From Haematobia irritans (lineage: Eukaryota; Arthropoda; Insecta; Diptera; Muscidae), in the NCBI RefSeq assembly GCF_050003625.1, contig NC_134400.1:224170085-224234084 (forward strand): 64,000 nucleotides of DNA, read 5' to 3'. Under the pieces are notes generated by a model, which saw nothing but the letters and a program-made list of their open reading frames with translations, made no database searches and was not told the DNA's origin. The position numbers and the translations under genes were made by a program. This document shows positions 12,768 through 24,765 of the stretch, piece by piece (position 1 is the stretch's first letter; each line of letters opens with the position of its first letter).

Positions 12768-13936
12768 TATTAGTTTAGTAACACGAACTTGAAAACTATC
12801 TCAAAACCTGAATCAAATTTTTGGGAAACCATCGATCAATCCCCTGTAACCGATGTCGTACGTCCATCGCTTGGTTATGTATGAAGCAATTCCAAAATCT
12901 TTAAAGACTTTGATATTGATTGCTTGCGATTACATTAAAAAACTATAAACATGTACCCTAAACAATTGTCCTTAAAATACCAATGCATTATTTCCGATAA
13001 ATACTTGGCCTATTCGATACAATTGGTCGCTGATGAAACTTTCATCCGGATATTTCTACCCTGCAAGTGATCTTTTGAATTTAGGAAACAAAATGAATTC
13101 GGCAAAGATGACGAATCGAAGGAGTATGGTTTATGGGCAGCAGTTTGTGGCATGGTACTCATTGATAACAGAGAAGTTGACCACTTCTGGAATCACAATA
13201 GACTGAAAGTTAAGTGAGCCTGAAATAACCTATTCGACTTCTCTCGCCGAGTATCGTACACAGTTTCAATTGTCCCTTGGTCTTTACTATGGTGTCCGCT
13301 GGTTCACCTGTTGGGTTAAGTCACACTAAACGTTAGGGTATCGTTTACTATTATACATCGTCAAAGATTGCTCAAAGTGGTCATACGGTTCCTCATATTA
13401 TTCGGAGTGAACAATAAGACACTCATATAGCGGACAGCTTCCTTAGCGCATGCAGGAGCGAGGTTATTTCAAATACCAACTTTCTCAGTTATATCACGGT
13501 CCTGTAATCGGTATTCTACCATTCATTCTGAGGAAGCCATCTTCCGAGAACGGAGTAGCCATTGAAGGGGAAAAGTCACCGTGCACAGAAACCAAAACCA
13601 TCGACTTATATTACTTTCTTCCATTTCCACTCATTCCTAAATCCGCGAATACTCTCGATTCCACAATCGGTAAAACAAAAATCCAGATAACATACTTAGC
13701 AAATAATCTATGAGGTTACTTCGTCCAAATCGGTAAGCAATTATTACTGAATGGAAATCTTGAAGTTGAAGTGAAAAACTGCTTAACAAGTGGAATTGCG
13801 CCCTACCCCCAGCCATGTTTGGGAATAATGACTTGCCATCGCTATGCATTTTCGGTGACCATTCAATAGATTTTTATGAGTACTACCACTTTTACGTTTT
13901 GTTTGCTTTCTCGTTTTGCTGGAATTACCATAAATC
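12768..13936. other. Noncoding DNA with a SINE scrap
   Basis: A degenerate plus-strand piece of the SINE 3' half is visible at about 13155-13233 (GAATCACAATAGACTGAAAG, then AAGTGAGCCTGAAAT). The remainder shows no recognisable gene or repeat. Confidence 0.45.
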
Positions 13937-14640
13937 GCGAACATTTGCTTGCAAAAATTTTTGCAACTTTCGAGGTGGATTAACTCAAAAACAATGCATC
14001 GATGATCTCAAGTAAAAATTTGGAAATGAAGCTCTGTCAAAGACCAGTGTTTATTCAACCGAGGTCGTAGTTCACTCCAAAACGAATTTCGTAAAGGTCG
14101 CCCCATTGACGATGTTGCAAAATTCGTCATGTGACCTATCGTGAGATAGAGACAACGTGAGGCATTAGGCATTCAATATTGCATGAATATGTAAAAAAAA
14201 ATGTTCGCGTTGGATCCCAAAACTTTTTTTAAAAACGCTTATGTCGATTGGTCGAAAGAAATGCTCCAAAAACACCATCGCGCTGCTTTGAATCACGTCC
14301 AAAAGTAAACATTCTGTGTGGTACATAACCATATTTGTCAGTTGTCTTCCAAGAAATCAGGAAACCAACTGACGAAAACGGATCATTCTTCACCACGACA
14401 ATGCGACTAAAACAACTGCATTTTTGTGTACTCAAAATATCGTAAAAAATAAAATGAGAAGTCAACGTTTTTCGACACCTGAAGAAGAGGTTGATGCGTC
14501 CAGAATGCAAATTTTTGCAGATACTTCAATCAGAGTGGGAAAGTGCTTCGACAATTGGTTCAAATGCGTGCAAAAATGTATAGATCATAATGGAGAATAT
14601 TAAAAAAAAAAACACAATAAAACATTTTTCGATGATTAAT
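13937..14640 (+). pseudogene. Mariner transposase fossil, heavily decayed
   Basis: A broken reading frame matches the order of a mariner (DD34D-type) transposase. The N-terminal helix-turn-helix region reads FCNFRGGLTQKQCIDDLK (about 13961-14012). It is followed in shifted frames by FNRGRSSLQNEFRKGRP (about 14050-14110) and a VTYREIE-like segment. At the end, about 14475-14600, comes the C-terminal pattern ending in a DNWF-K-QKCIDHNGEYF-like string. The central part with the catalytic aspartates is mostly deleted or scrambled, and many stops and frameshifts are present. In the family the protein is about 340-350 residues; here little more than the two ends survives. I did not find clear terminal inverted repeats. 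Confidence 0.7.
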
Positions 14641-14681
14641 ATTTGTCATTTTTGTCTCTAACTCCGAAATATAAAAAGCAA

Positions 14682-15219
14682 CCCAGCAAAAAATGTGTCT
14701 TCCAAAGGCACAACTTTAAAAGCACTTCCAGAAATGTTCTCCCAAAGAAGTTCTTTATTTTCAATTTTTAAAACTCGCTTTTTTCATATTTTTAATGGGA
14801 AATTTAAATTTTTTTATTTCAAATTGATTAAAAACAGACCAAGAATTTATAAAATGATACAAATTACTTAAATTTTGCCAAAAAAAATGTTAAATCCATT
14901 CTCGAAAACTTGTGAGTTTTTGAAAATACTTGATGTCAAACATTTCAGACAAACGTTAGAATGCATTAAAAATCATAAAAAAATAAAATGTATTTATTTG
15001 TCAAAATATCGCAAAATTTCTTAATTCACATCCAAAACACTAAATTCGCATAACATCTTAAGAAGTGATGCAAATTCAGTGCAACGGCTGTTGAAATGGT
15101 GGACATGCGTCCTATGATAAGCCCATGTTAATTTCAGCGCTTCTGCGCAAATTTTTCACCACTTCAGGATCCAAAAAGAACATTTACACTACTTTTTTGG
15201 CGACCCTTTTTTTGCTGGG
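14682..15219. mobile_element. Inverted-repeat element, CCCAGCAAAAAA family copy 1
   Basis: The ends are CCCAGCAAAAAA and TTTTTTGCTGGG, with AA on both sides as a possible duplication. The subterminal block AAAAGCACTTCCAGAAATG and the right block CACTACTTTTTTGGCGACCC are shared with 44791-45362. It carries no transposase, so it is a MITE-like element of unassigned superfamily. A reverse reading frame at 15184-15381 is only the edge of this repeat. Confidence 0.7.
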
Positions 15220-17358
15220 AACCTTCGTAAAGCTTCTATATAGATTAACCTGCATCCATAGCCACTTTAACACACAGCATCGCCAATAGAATTTCAACAT
15301 CAAAGACTGACCAACACCTAAAGATTTGTTGTAGACAAAGAAAGTTAACATCCGTTCACGAAATCGCAAACGCTCGTTCATGAAGTCAAGGACATTCGAT
15401 GTTATTTATTCATGAACCCTCTTTCTCGTTTTTTTTTTTTTTTTTTGATAATAGCTCATGCATTACCCGAGTTTGTGAAACTATCAATTACTCCTTAACC
15501 CTCTACTAACCAAACCCGCCTTTGGGTGATCTCTAGTAAAAATGGAAAGTTTTAGTGAAAAATTATAAAAATAAAAAGAAAGAGACTTTACAGCATTACT
15601 GGATTTTACCATATCGGTTTTCCTTGATTTGTGATTAAACCTTTCATCACAAGAACAAAACAAACAAATTGGTCATTAGAGGGTTAACTAGGAGACATAT
15701 CAACTGAATCGTCTCTAATATGACTTGAGGTTACACGACAATTATGGTTGCATTGTAAAATGGACATATGTGGAACATTTTCACGCTTTCAACCAAAGCG
15801 AAACAATAAAACGCCTCGAAAAACACAAAATATGTCAACACTCAATCCAAGCGAGAACTGCAAACATCCAGGAGAACAAACATTCATTGTCTGGCTAATG
15901 ATGCCAACACATACCTGACATATGGCCATAATTAGCAGTAGTCGTTCTAACAAAACCTAACCACTAAAAACTAAGGAAACTTCCAAAAGCCACCCTTACC
16001 GAAGTAGGACGAACAAAGGCATTCCCAAACCAAAAGGTCACATATTGGCTAGATTTGAGAAAAAACAAAAAAAATAATTTTGTTTGTAAAAATCACCCTG
16101 CCAAAATATATTTCAGGGAGTTTCTATAAAAAAAAATCAATCTTCTGTTTTTTTTTTCTTATGATGGTTAGAGATTTTTTGTTGTTGTTTTGGCTACCAT
16201 AAAAATCTATCAATCATCGAATAAATATGAACACAAATGTGACGTTAACAATGGAAATTGCAAAAATATTGTTCCCTTAAGAGGTGTTGTATGTCCTTGC
16301 TTAACAGGAGGACATCGATGTGGAACGTTGTTAGGGCGTGTTCAATAGGATTATCGTAGTTTCTATTGTTGACAAGCACGCCTTGTGATCGATGAATTAA
16401 GAGCTCACATCACATTCATCTTTAAGGACATGCTGTAAAATGCGGTTGGAATTATTTAGGACCTCTTAAAAATTTGGCTTCCGTATTTTTCCAGTATTTC
16501 AATCTAAATGTGCCAAATTCCAGTATGTGGACACTTAAATTGTAATGCAATAATAGAAAGAAAATCCACTTTCCGGCAAACAAATTCTGGCCTGAGAATG
16601 GGCGACGTTACTTCCTATTTTGCCAATTCAAAAATTTGTGCATTACAAAGCCTAGCATTTAAAGGCGCTTCTATGATAAACAGAACGTTAATAGCAATTT
16701 CCTTTTTTTCGCAATCAAAGCTCTAAGCCTCCACACCAAAACCTCAAGAAAAAAGAAAAAACACCACGGTCTTCCTCATTAGAAAGAATGACATGACTGT
16801 CTGTCACAGAATGCAACCCACGAGCCAAATCAATGCAATGCAAAAATCACCGTTTCCTTTCGAATTGGACACAAATTTGAACAATTTTTCGTTTGAATCC
16901 GCAAACTAAACGCAATTTTCCATCTTCTTCTACTCACTCATTGTTTGTCTATTTAGAGAAGAAAATCACAGCATCCGTTGTAAGATTTATGGGCAATAGA
17001 CAACAGCGCCAAAACTGCAAAACGAAAACGAACAAAAAGACAACTGCCAGCAATGATCGAGAAACATCACCTACTACAATGATTGTGTGACAGTCGGACA
17101 AATGAAAATGAAATCTTCATTGAAAGGGTAGCGATTTTTAGGAAGATGAATTCGTTGGAGTAGAAAACTTAGAAAATAAAGCAGATAAGCAGGTCCGAGA
17201 TTAAATCAAAAATTCCCTCCAAACACGGTCAATGAAAAAGATTAAAGTCCATTCAATATTCGTCAACATTTTTACAAAACAGTTTATAAGTTTATAAAAT
17301 GAATAAAATTACTTATATTGTGTAGGTCTTGAACTTTTTATGGAACTAAAGGCATTCT
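15220..17358. other. Noncoding DNA, no gene recognised
   Basis: Poly-T/A tracts occur at about 15429-15446 and 16150. Short frames at 16508-16726 and 16893-17090 have no recognisable domain. Nothing else is supported. Confidence 0.4.
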
Positions 17359-17412
17359 AACCCGATATAGCAGGTTCACTTAGTCTATTCAGTCCGCTGT
17401 GATACCACACTG
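17359..17412 (-). mobile_element. SINE 3' fragment
   Basis: The piece CCCGATATAGCAGGTTCACT and TCAGTCCGCTGTGATACCAC matches the 3' portion of the SINE in reverse, without tail or clear duplication. Confidence 0.55.
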
Positions 17413-17521
17413 CGATCTTATGCCGAGTTTTTGCTTATGTTTAGCTCAAAACGAAAATAAATCCCAAGATTTCAAGTGAAAATAAAACCAAAATTTCCTT
17501 TTTGGGATTGTGCTTCGTTTT

Positions 17522-18873
17522 CAAGTAGGGCCACCATGAATTGCATAGAAACTTGTAATAAAGACTGTCATCCACAATCGAATTACTTGGGTTGCGGTAA
17601 CACTTGCCGATGGCAAGGTATTTTAAAACTTATTTACACCGTCTTCTCAATTTTAAGTTAGTCCATACGCGGTATATATTAAACAAAACAAGTATATACG
17701 GTCGTAAGTTCGGCCAGGCCGATGCTTATGTACCCTCCACCATGGATTGCGTAGAAACTTCTACTGAAGACTGTCATCCACAATCGAATTACTTGGGTTG
17801 CGGTAACACTTGCCGAAGGCAAGGTATCTTAAAACTTCCTAACACCGTAATATATACCACATAGTCCATACGTGGTATATATTAAACTAAATAAGGCCGA
17901 TTAAATACGTATATCATTAAGTTTAAAGTTTCTATAGAAATAAAATGTTGACAACATTTTCTATAGAAGTCAAATTTGGAAAAAATTTTCTATAGAAATA
18001 AAATTTGGAACAAAATTTTCTATAGAAATAAAATTTTGACAAAATTTTCTATAGAAATAAAATTTTGACAATATTTTCTATAGAAATAACATTTTGACAA
18101 TGTTTTCTATAAAAATAAAGTTTTGGTATTAAAATGTTGACAAAATTTTCTATAGAAATAAAATTTTGACAAAATTTTCTATAGAAATAAAATTTTGACA
18201 AAATTTTCTATAGAAATAAAATTTTGACAATATTTTCTATAGAAATAACATTTTGACAATGTTTTCTATAAAAATAAAGTTTTGGTAGATTTTTTTTTTG
18301 GCTCGAGTGGCAACCATGATTATGAACCGATATGGACCAATTTTTGTGTGATTGGGGATCGGCTTATATAACTATAGACCGATATGGACCAATTTTGGCA
18401 TGGTTATTAGCGGCCTTATACTAACACCACGTTGCAAATTTCAACCGGATCGGATGAATTTTACTCCTCCAAGAGGCTCCGGAGGACAAATCTGGGAATC
18501 GATTTGTATGGGGCTATATATAATTATGGACCGCTATGGACCAATTTTTGCATGGTCATTAGAGAACATAACCAACACCATATATCAAATTTCAGCCGGA
18601 TCGGATGAAATTTGCTTTTCTTAGAGGCTCCGCAAGCCAAATCGGGGGATCGGTTTATATGGGGGCTATTATAAGTAGGGACCGATGTGAACCAATTTTT
18701 GCATGGTTGTTAGAGACCATATACTTACACCATGTACCAAATTTCAGCCGGATCGGATGGAATTTGGTTCGCTTAGAGCAATCGCAAGCCAAATTTGGGG
18801 GTCCGTTTATATGGGGGCTATATATAATTATGGACCGATGTGGACTAATTTTTGCTTGGTTGTTAGAGATCTT
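17522..18873 (-). mobile_element. Non-autonomous Helentron family A copy 3, 3' part duplicated, with satellite core
   Basis: The 3'-terminal domain of family A occurs twice in a row. A partial copy at about 17522-17684 is followed by a second starting at AACAAGTATATACGG (about 17690), with the GGCCAGGCC palindrome at about 17710. Next comes the 29-bp satellite (17926-18290), then about four ~152-bp monomers up to about 18873. The 5' block with GTCCGTC is missing, so the copy is 5'-truncated at a SINE head fragment. Confidence 0.75.
17926..18290. repeat. 29-bp satellite array with higher-order repeat
   Basis: About twelve units of a 29-bp motif, TTTTCTATAGAAATAAAA followed by TTTTGACAA, lie head to tail. 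A block beginning GACAATATTTTCTATAG occurs at 18067 and again at 18226 with the same run of variants (AACATTTTG, then CTATAAAAATAAAGTTTTGG). There is therefore a higher-order repeat of about 159 bp. Related units are found inside family A copy 4 at 58019-58140. Confidence 0.85.
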
Positions 18874-18883
18874 TTGGACAAAA

Positions 18884-18951
18884 GTGGGAATGAACCCATG
18901 ACTATTTGTATGCCAGACGGGTGTGCTAACTACTGGGCCACGGTGGCTCTC
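18884..18951 (-). mobile_element. tRNA-like head of a SINE, fragment
   Basis: In reverse it reads GAGCCACCGTGGCCCAGTAG, with a B-box-like GGTTCATTCCC. This matches the head of the window's main SINE and marks the broken 5' side of Helentron A3. Confidence 0.6.
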
Positions 18952-19503
18952 ATTCAAGATTTTATTTCAAGACTCTTTTTACTTAAAAAATTTTATACTC
19001 TGTACTTCAATGTAAATTATTGAATTTGTAACTGAAGGTGCGGTTTATACGTTTACGAAGGACTTAAGGGTAAATATTCTATATACAGGAAGACAAAATT
19101 AGAAAATGGGTTAGTATGGTAGCTAACCACACAAAACGTCAAGGGGGATTCACACATAGAGTGACATGCCATTCGTCCTGGCTAAAAATATGGGTTTTCA
19201 TCAATGAGTGAGGAATAAAATTGGGCACAACTCATTGATAAAAGTATCATATTCAAGTCGAAAATCACTTTATTGCTCTTTTTAAATAATTAAAAATAAT
19301 AAAAGCAAATATATTAGTGTCACATTTTTCCGTACACATAAATTGAGTCGCATTATTCACTTTAAAATTAATTATAGTAACCACGAAAACTTGAACGCGA
19401 AAATCGGACATTGTACCGGCTTTTAAACGCGTCTATACTGTAAAATAAATCAAAATATTCCCGAATTGACTTTTCACTATTTGTATGCGAAATACGTATC
19501 TGC
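18952..19503. other. Noncoding DNA, nothing recognised
   Basis: No repeat family or open frame of interest is seen. Confidence 0.4.
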
Positions 19504-19790
19504 AGAGAAAAAAATTTCACGAAATTTTGTCCAATTAAAGTCTTAATTGAGTTTTAAAAAATATTCAATTAAAAATTCAATTAATTCAACAAATTTTTTA
19601 ATTGAAACAAAAATCAATCACAAACGTTAATATATGAATAAATTTTTTAATTGGGTCAATTAATTTTTAAATTGACTTTCAATTAATTTTTTAATTGATA
19701 CTATCATTTCTGTGATTAAAGACATTTCAATTAAAAAATTAGTTGGATCAATTAATTTCGTGATTGAATCAGAATTTTTTTTTTGCGTGG
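19504..19790. mobile_element. AT-rich MITE-like repeat, copy 2
   Basis: The same blocks as at 4379-4617 are present: AATTAATTTTTTAATTGATA, CTATCATTTCTGTGATTAAA, GACATTTCAATT and a terminal T-run followed by GCGTGG. The left side begins GCAGAGAAAAAAA, which may be the inverted counterpart of the right end. Confidence 0.6.
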
Positions 19791-22700
19791 CCACCCACGT
19801 ACTGTAATACATTATCACTATTATATGTTTCCAATCGAAAGTTTTTCATTATTTTAATATTATTAAGAAAAACAAACATTTTCTTATCCGCATATGATCT
19901 ATGATCTATTTCCCTTGCATATTTCCAAAATTTCCATCTTTCCATCCTTCCCAGTTGACAACTTGCACAGAGTAGAAAAATGGCAATCTAAAGAAATAGA
20001 ACATCTTTTTCACATCTCCTTTTGGTTCCTATAAATGTGTGCGTGTGTGTGTGGGTGCTGAACAAAAGCTCTTGGAGTACAACAATGCCTGCAACTTCAA
20101 TTGTTGTGTCAACTTACATTGTGTCACTATTTGTCATCTGACAATGTTCGAGCTGGATTGCTAAAGTAACTCGGTTGGCTAGATGGCTACCCGCGAAATG
20201 GGGATGACTCGGTGGATGTTTGACTGCCAAACTATTGCTCCACTACTAGACACCATCAGTTCATCCAGAGGGCACATTGGGGGCTTTGCGAGCACATTTT
20301 TGCGTCGTCCATCTTACTTTGGATTCGATTGTGTGTCAGTGGCTTGACTTGATGTTTGTGTTCTCCTCTCGTTTGGAGAATTGCATTGACTCAATTGAAT
20401 GCGAATTAAATTCAAGTGAATTTGATGTAAACGTGCACCGTACAACCTTCCCCACATTCGAGCAACAGGCAATGGGCCACAGTAGTCAGTGGCAAGAGCA
20501 GTTACTTGGCTTGACTTAACTCCCCCTCCGCCACCCATGTCATGTAAGTGGGTCAAATGCTACTTAAAAAGCATCAACTCACTGAATGAATTTCTGTATT
20601 CTTCCACAATCATTTATCCAAACGAGAGATGAGACACCAACCAGCACCACTGGCAACGTGGTCCAAAGAAATTGTTTGGTTTTTGTTTTCTTTGTGCATT
20701 TGCCATATTTTAGGCAATGAGGGAGGGCCTCAAAAAAAACGGGTAGTCATTGGCGTCTTCTTCACCAGCCATCTACTTGATCATCGTCAGATGAGCTCTG
20801 GTCGTTATTTCTAACATCATCTTGAGCAAATAATCTTGACGATGGAAGTTAATTGTATTTCATTTCTCCCACAACACTGAACAATAGGAACGTGTGGCGA
20901 TGGAGTCATGAAAATATGCAATAGAATTATGTGCAATGTGGTCTATGTGGGATAGTATTTTTCGAACTGCAACAACAGTGAACTGTGATATTGCCAAAAC
21001 TATCTATGATAGAATTGGGAATGCAGTAGCAACAGGATTTTCTCCACAATAGGTCTATATTTCCGCTGCTGGCTAAGGGCGATCGCAATGGTCTAAGGGA
21101 TAGTGTAAGTGTGTCTTTAGTACCAAGAATAGAATCGGGCAGCAATGATTCACGGTGGCATCACCTACCAGCAGATGACTTCGTCATTAAAGTCATTTAA
21201 CCCAGTCGATTCAGTGAAAATTGAAAATCGGACATTTCAGCCATAACGGAGGGGTTCCTCTTCCATCGAAATTCATTGGAGAGAGAAGAAATGAATGCAC
21301 ACCCAGAATAGATAAAGAACTAATCAGTGTAAACAATCTAAATAATGCCTCAAATTAAGCCCACTGGAAAGGAAAGTGTGCTTTCTATTGCCAAAAGAAA
21401 AAACACTTGATAAAATTTACCTAGATGTTGGTTATGTTAAGTAAAATTCTCAAATCCTCCCATTAGCAATTAAGAAACCACAGTGCAACTTACATTCACC
21501 GTACAGTGTAGCTTTTTTTTTTTGATAATTTCTATCATTTCTTATGAATTCCTTCATGCAGCCATAAACGGTTTGTAACGACGACAAGAACGACGACAAC
21601 ATTTTCGCTTGGCCATGTTCGAAAATTATAGCACAATCACTTGAGCTCACGATCGAACTAAGCTCAAAATATGATTGCTAACCGGCTACTGGCCCAGCGT
21701 TAGCATCGGGAACACCGATATCAACGACACCGTCAACCCGCCATCAGCAGGAGCAGTAGAACAGCAACAATCAAAACAAATCGAAAACAGTTCATGCAAC
21801 GGCTACTGAACAATGCCCACCTTCAATGGTGGATATTGTGAGTGTCTGTCGCTGCTAGTCCATGCTCCTCAATGCCTGAATGTGGCACGACAAAGAATGA
21901 AAGCGATTTTTTTGCTATTGTTGTGCTTAGTGTGGTTCAATGGGCATCCTTTTGTTGTCATGTGATACCCATATTCAGGATGCTCAAATACTTTGGACAG
22001 TGCATGCGAGTGGGGAAATATGAAAATTATTTTCAGACAATGTCGAAATTTCCTCTGATCGGCATTTTCCCCCCAAATATGCAAACAACAATATTTCAGA
22101 AGTTGCTAATTATTAAATTCATTGTTTCATTATGAATGGTGTCGACTGGAAAATATTAGTAGGCGGAATTGGAGTCGGTGCTCATCTTGGTACCTATGCG
22201 AGAAAAATTTTACAAATATATGTTTGGATCCCAACTTGTGATCCGTAAGTAATTCAGGGTCGTGTCAAATAAATTGTAGATAGGCTTATCGCAAGATCCG
22301 TTTTCGTATTAAAAAATGTCATGCCTTGATAGGTCATTTAAATGAAGAAATTTACAAAAGGCTGAACAAAATTTTCATATATTTTTTTTAATTTTCATAA
22401 TTTTTCTTTATAATTAAATATTTACAATTTGAAAAACCATTTTGCTCTGGCCGGGCGTGAGCCTCAGTCCGACGGCATTATAACAGGACGTCTTAACACA
22501 CTCAATCTATGATCACGATGCATTAACACGTCAATTCAAATTTAATATGACACCAAGGGATAACATTCAAACTACTTCTTGAGATGTTCTCTTGCATTAA
22601 ATATAAAATTAAAATCCAAAACTCAAAGACTTCGTTTGGAATTTAACAACTTTATATTTCGCTTTTAAAGATTTTTTTTAATATCTCATGACCCAATGTC

Positions 22701-23554
22701 GCATGTTAGCTTCATACTCCAACAAAAGGGCTTAAATACCACAGAAGCAACATCGACAATAGCAACAACATTGCTGTTGAACAAAACGTAAATATCGAAA
22801 TAATTTTTATTGAATAATTTTTCATTTATTCATATTGAATGCTTCTCGCTTCGTATGGATTTTTGGCCAGGTTAACAGGGAATGCATGCAACACAAGCCA
22901 AGGAAGAGAGGACAGCCGTTTCCAAGCAATGATTCCGTTTTGTTGTTCTTCATTCTAAACGATTGTTGTTGATGTTGTTGTCGTTATGAAAAGGTTGATA
23001 TTTTTGTTATTGTCCATTTTGGGTAACCTTACATCACATTTTTAGGCCCCATTGAAATGGTCACAACTACTGAGCCATGTTTTCCATGATACTTTAGCAG
23101 CATCATTGGTTGGTTCGAAGAGATGAGGGGCGCCTGCAAGAGTACTTGGTCTCTGTAGTTGTTTATATTTTAGCTTCTGCATTAATACACTGAGAGAAAT
23201 GAATACACGAGGTTTACTGCCACTATAGCATAAGAGATGAAAATTGGTTATGAATTCCATGGAGACACTGGCTATAGTACCAAATTCGCAGTGTTTACAG
23301 TCGTAATCTAATGGTGGTTTGGCTATTTATTAAAACTCCATAGTAGAGTTGTAGACAGGAGATAAAACCTACTCACGATTGAAAATTGCTCATTTATTCC
23401 TCACCTTTAGCCAATTCAAGAATTGATCTCATTCGATTCGAAAGAATTATTTTTGTAAAAAGGACGAAATAGGTGGACGAAATAATGGCTACCGTTAGAG
23501 CCCTCCCGCATGGAATAAATCTCTTTTTTTTTTTGAGTCATTGCTCGGTACCGT
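19791..23554. other. Long low-repeat segment, no gene recognised
   Basis: Frames at 20277-20519, 21842-22135 and 23042-23260 (reverse) have no known domain. A GTGTGTGTG run lies at about 20041-20055. The words GAATCGGGCAGCA and CACGGTGGCATCAC at about 21130-21160 recall the SINE but are too short to call. I see no exon or RNA gene that I can defend. Confidence 0.4.
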
Positions 23555-24249
23555 GATACTCGCAGAGTTTTATCGCGTCCAAAATGTGGACGAAAAAGCA
23601 CAGTAACAACACTAAATTCGAAATTATTCGAAAAGTAATGGTCAGATTTGATCGATGCAACACTTATTGAAAAATGAGCTTGAAATAAGGCCATTGCAGC
23701 TCCAAAAAGTGCACGAATTCACCGATGCGTAAAAAGATAACTGAAAGTAGCCAAGGAGTTGCTTCGTTTGCTCGAACATGGACAGTTACAGAATTTAGTT
23801 TTCTCCGACAAGAAGCCATTCGAAATTGAACAGTTTGTGAACAAAGTGCGTTCACTTTGTCAAAAAGTTCAGCTGAAAATTTTTAACTTCGATTGGCCCC
23901 CAGAATTCTAGCGCCGCCGATGGTAATGGTATAGGACGCAATAACGGCCCCCGATATAGGACGCAATAACGAAACCCCATGGTATTCATCCACCGTGGTG
24001 TCAAAATAAATGCAGATTATTATCGGGGAAAATGTCCTAAATAATGTAATGAAGCCTTGAGCAGAGAAATATTTCGGCCGCCGACCATGGACAATCCAAC
24101 AGCGCTCATTACGCATCAAACAAAAATGGTTTAAAAAGGACGTTCTTCTCTTAATTTCTACCGCACAATGACCACAAAATCTACGGATGTCAATCTGTTG
24201 GACTTTTCTGCTTGGAACATTTTGGAGTGTTAGGTTGACACTAAGTGTC

Positions 24250-24388
24250 ATTGAGCTTAACATGGAATCCGGCAGCACTCAGTGATAAGAGAGAAATTCA
24301 CCACTGTGGTATCACAATGGACTTAATAGTCTAAGTGAGCCTGATACATCGGGCTGCCACCTAACCTAACCTAACCTAACCTAACCTA
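24250..24388 (+). mobile_element. 5'-truncated SINE inside the mariner fossil
   Basis: It begins at ATTGAGCTTAACATGGAATC and ends in several CCTAA units. CTAAGTGTC lies on both sides (24241-24249 and 24386-24394), so it is a retrotransposed insertion into the already existing mariner. Confidence 0.88.
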
Positions 24389-24427
24389 AGTGTCGATTAT
24401 CTCAAGACGGCGCTTCACCGGGAATGG

Positions 24428-24690
24428 GGAGTCACCGTGGTTCAACGGTTAGAATGCCTGCCTTGCATACACAGGGTCGTGGGTTCAAACCCAGTTTCGA
24501 CCAAACACCAAAAATGGGTGGATTATCCACTCACAGTGCTGCTGACATTTCTGAGTGTTCCCAAGCTTCTCTAAGTGGTTTCACTGCGATGTGGAATGGC
24601 GTTTGGCAGATCCCTTGTCATTGAGCTCAACATACAATCGGGCAGCACTCAGTGATAAGTGAGCAGTTCACCACTGTGGTATCACAATGG
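24428..24690 (+). mobile_element. SINE with head but without tail, inside the mariner fossil
   Basis: It starts with the tRNA-like head GGAGTCACCGTGGTTCAACG and B-box-like GGGTTCAAACCC and runs to TATCACAATGG. The final SINE segment and the CCTAA tail are absent. The mariner sequence resumes directly afterwards (ACCGAAGTACCGCAGAGCC), and AATGG is shared at both borders. This suggests a deletion by short homology rather than a normal insertion end. Confidence 0.75.
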
Positions 24691-24765
24691 ACCGAAGTAC
24701 CGCAGAGCCACTTTAGTGCTACGCGTGATGGCTTATGATGCTAGTTCCGATCAATATTAGAGTCT

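Larger units (their letters stand above)
23555..24765 (+). pseudogene. DD41D-type (rosa-like) mariner transposase fossil, twice interrupted
   Basis: Broken frames follow the order of a mariner-like transposase. RPKCGRKSTVTT lies at about 23577, KNELEIRPLQLQKVHEFTD at about 23668, and LLEHGQLQNLVFSDKKPFEI at about 23770-23830. The last contains the first catalytic Asp, but the usual Glu after it is replaced by Lys. A VMV-like frame continues in the 23920-24100 segment. The pattern corresponding to WPP-S-DL-LD is decayed at about 24150-24230. The C-terminal REW-x-x-(V/I)PQSHF motif lies at about 24417-24710. Two SINEs at 24250-24388 and 24428-24690 split the last part; without them the REW and TEVPQSHF segments join. 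No terminal inverted repeats are found. Confidence 0.7.

Noticed and set aside
24361..24390. Interstitial telomere array
   Set aside because: The CCTAA units are only the tail of a SINE with target duplications.
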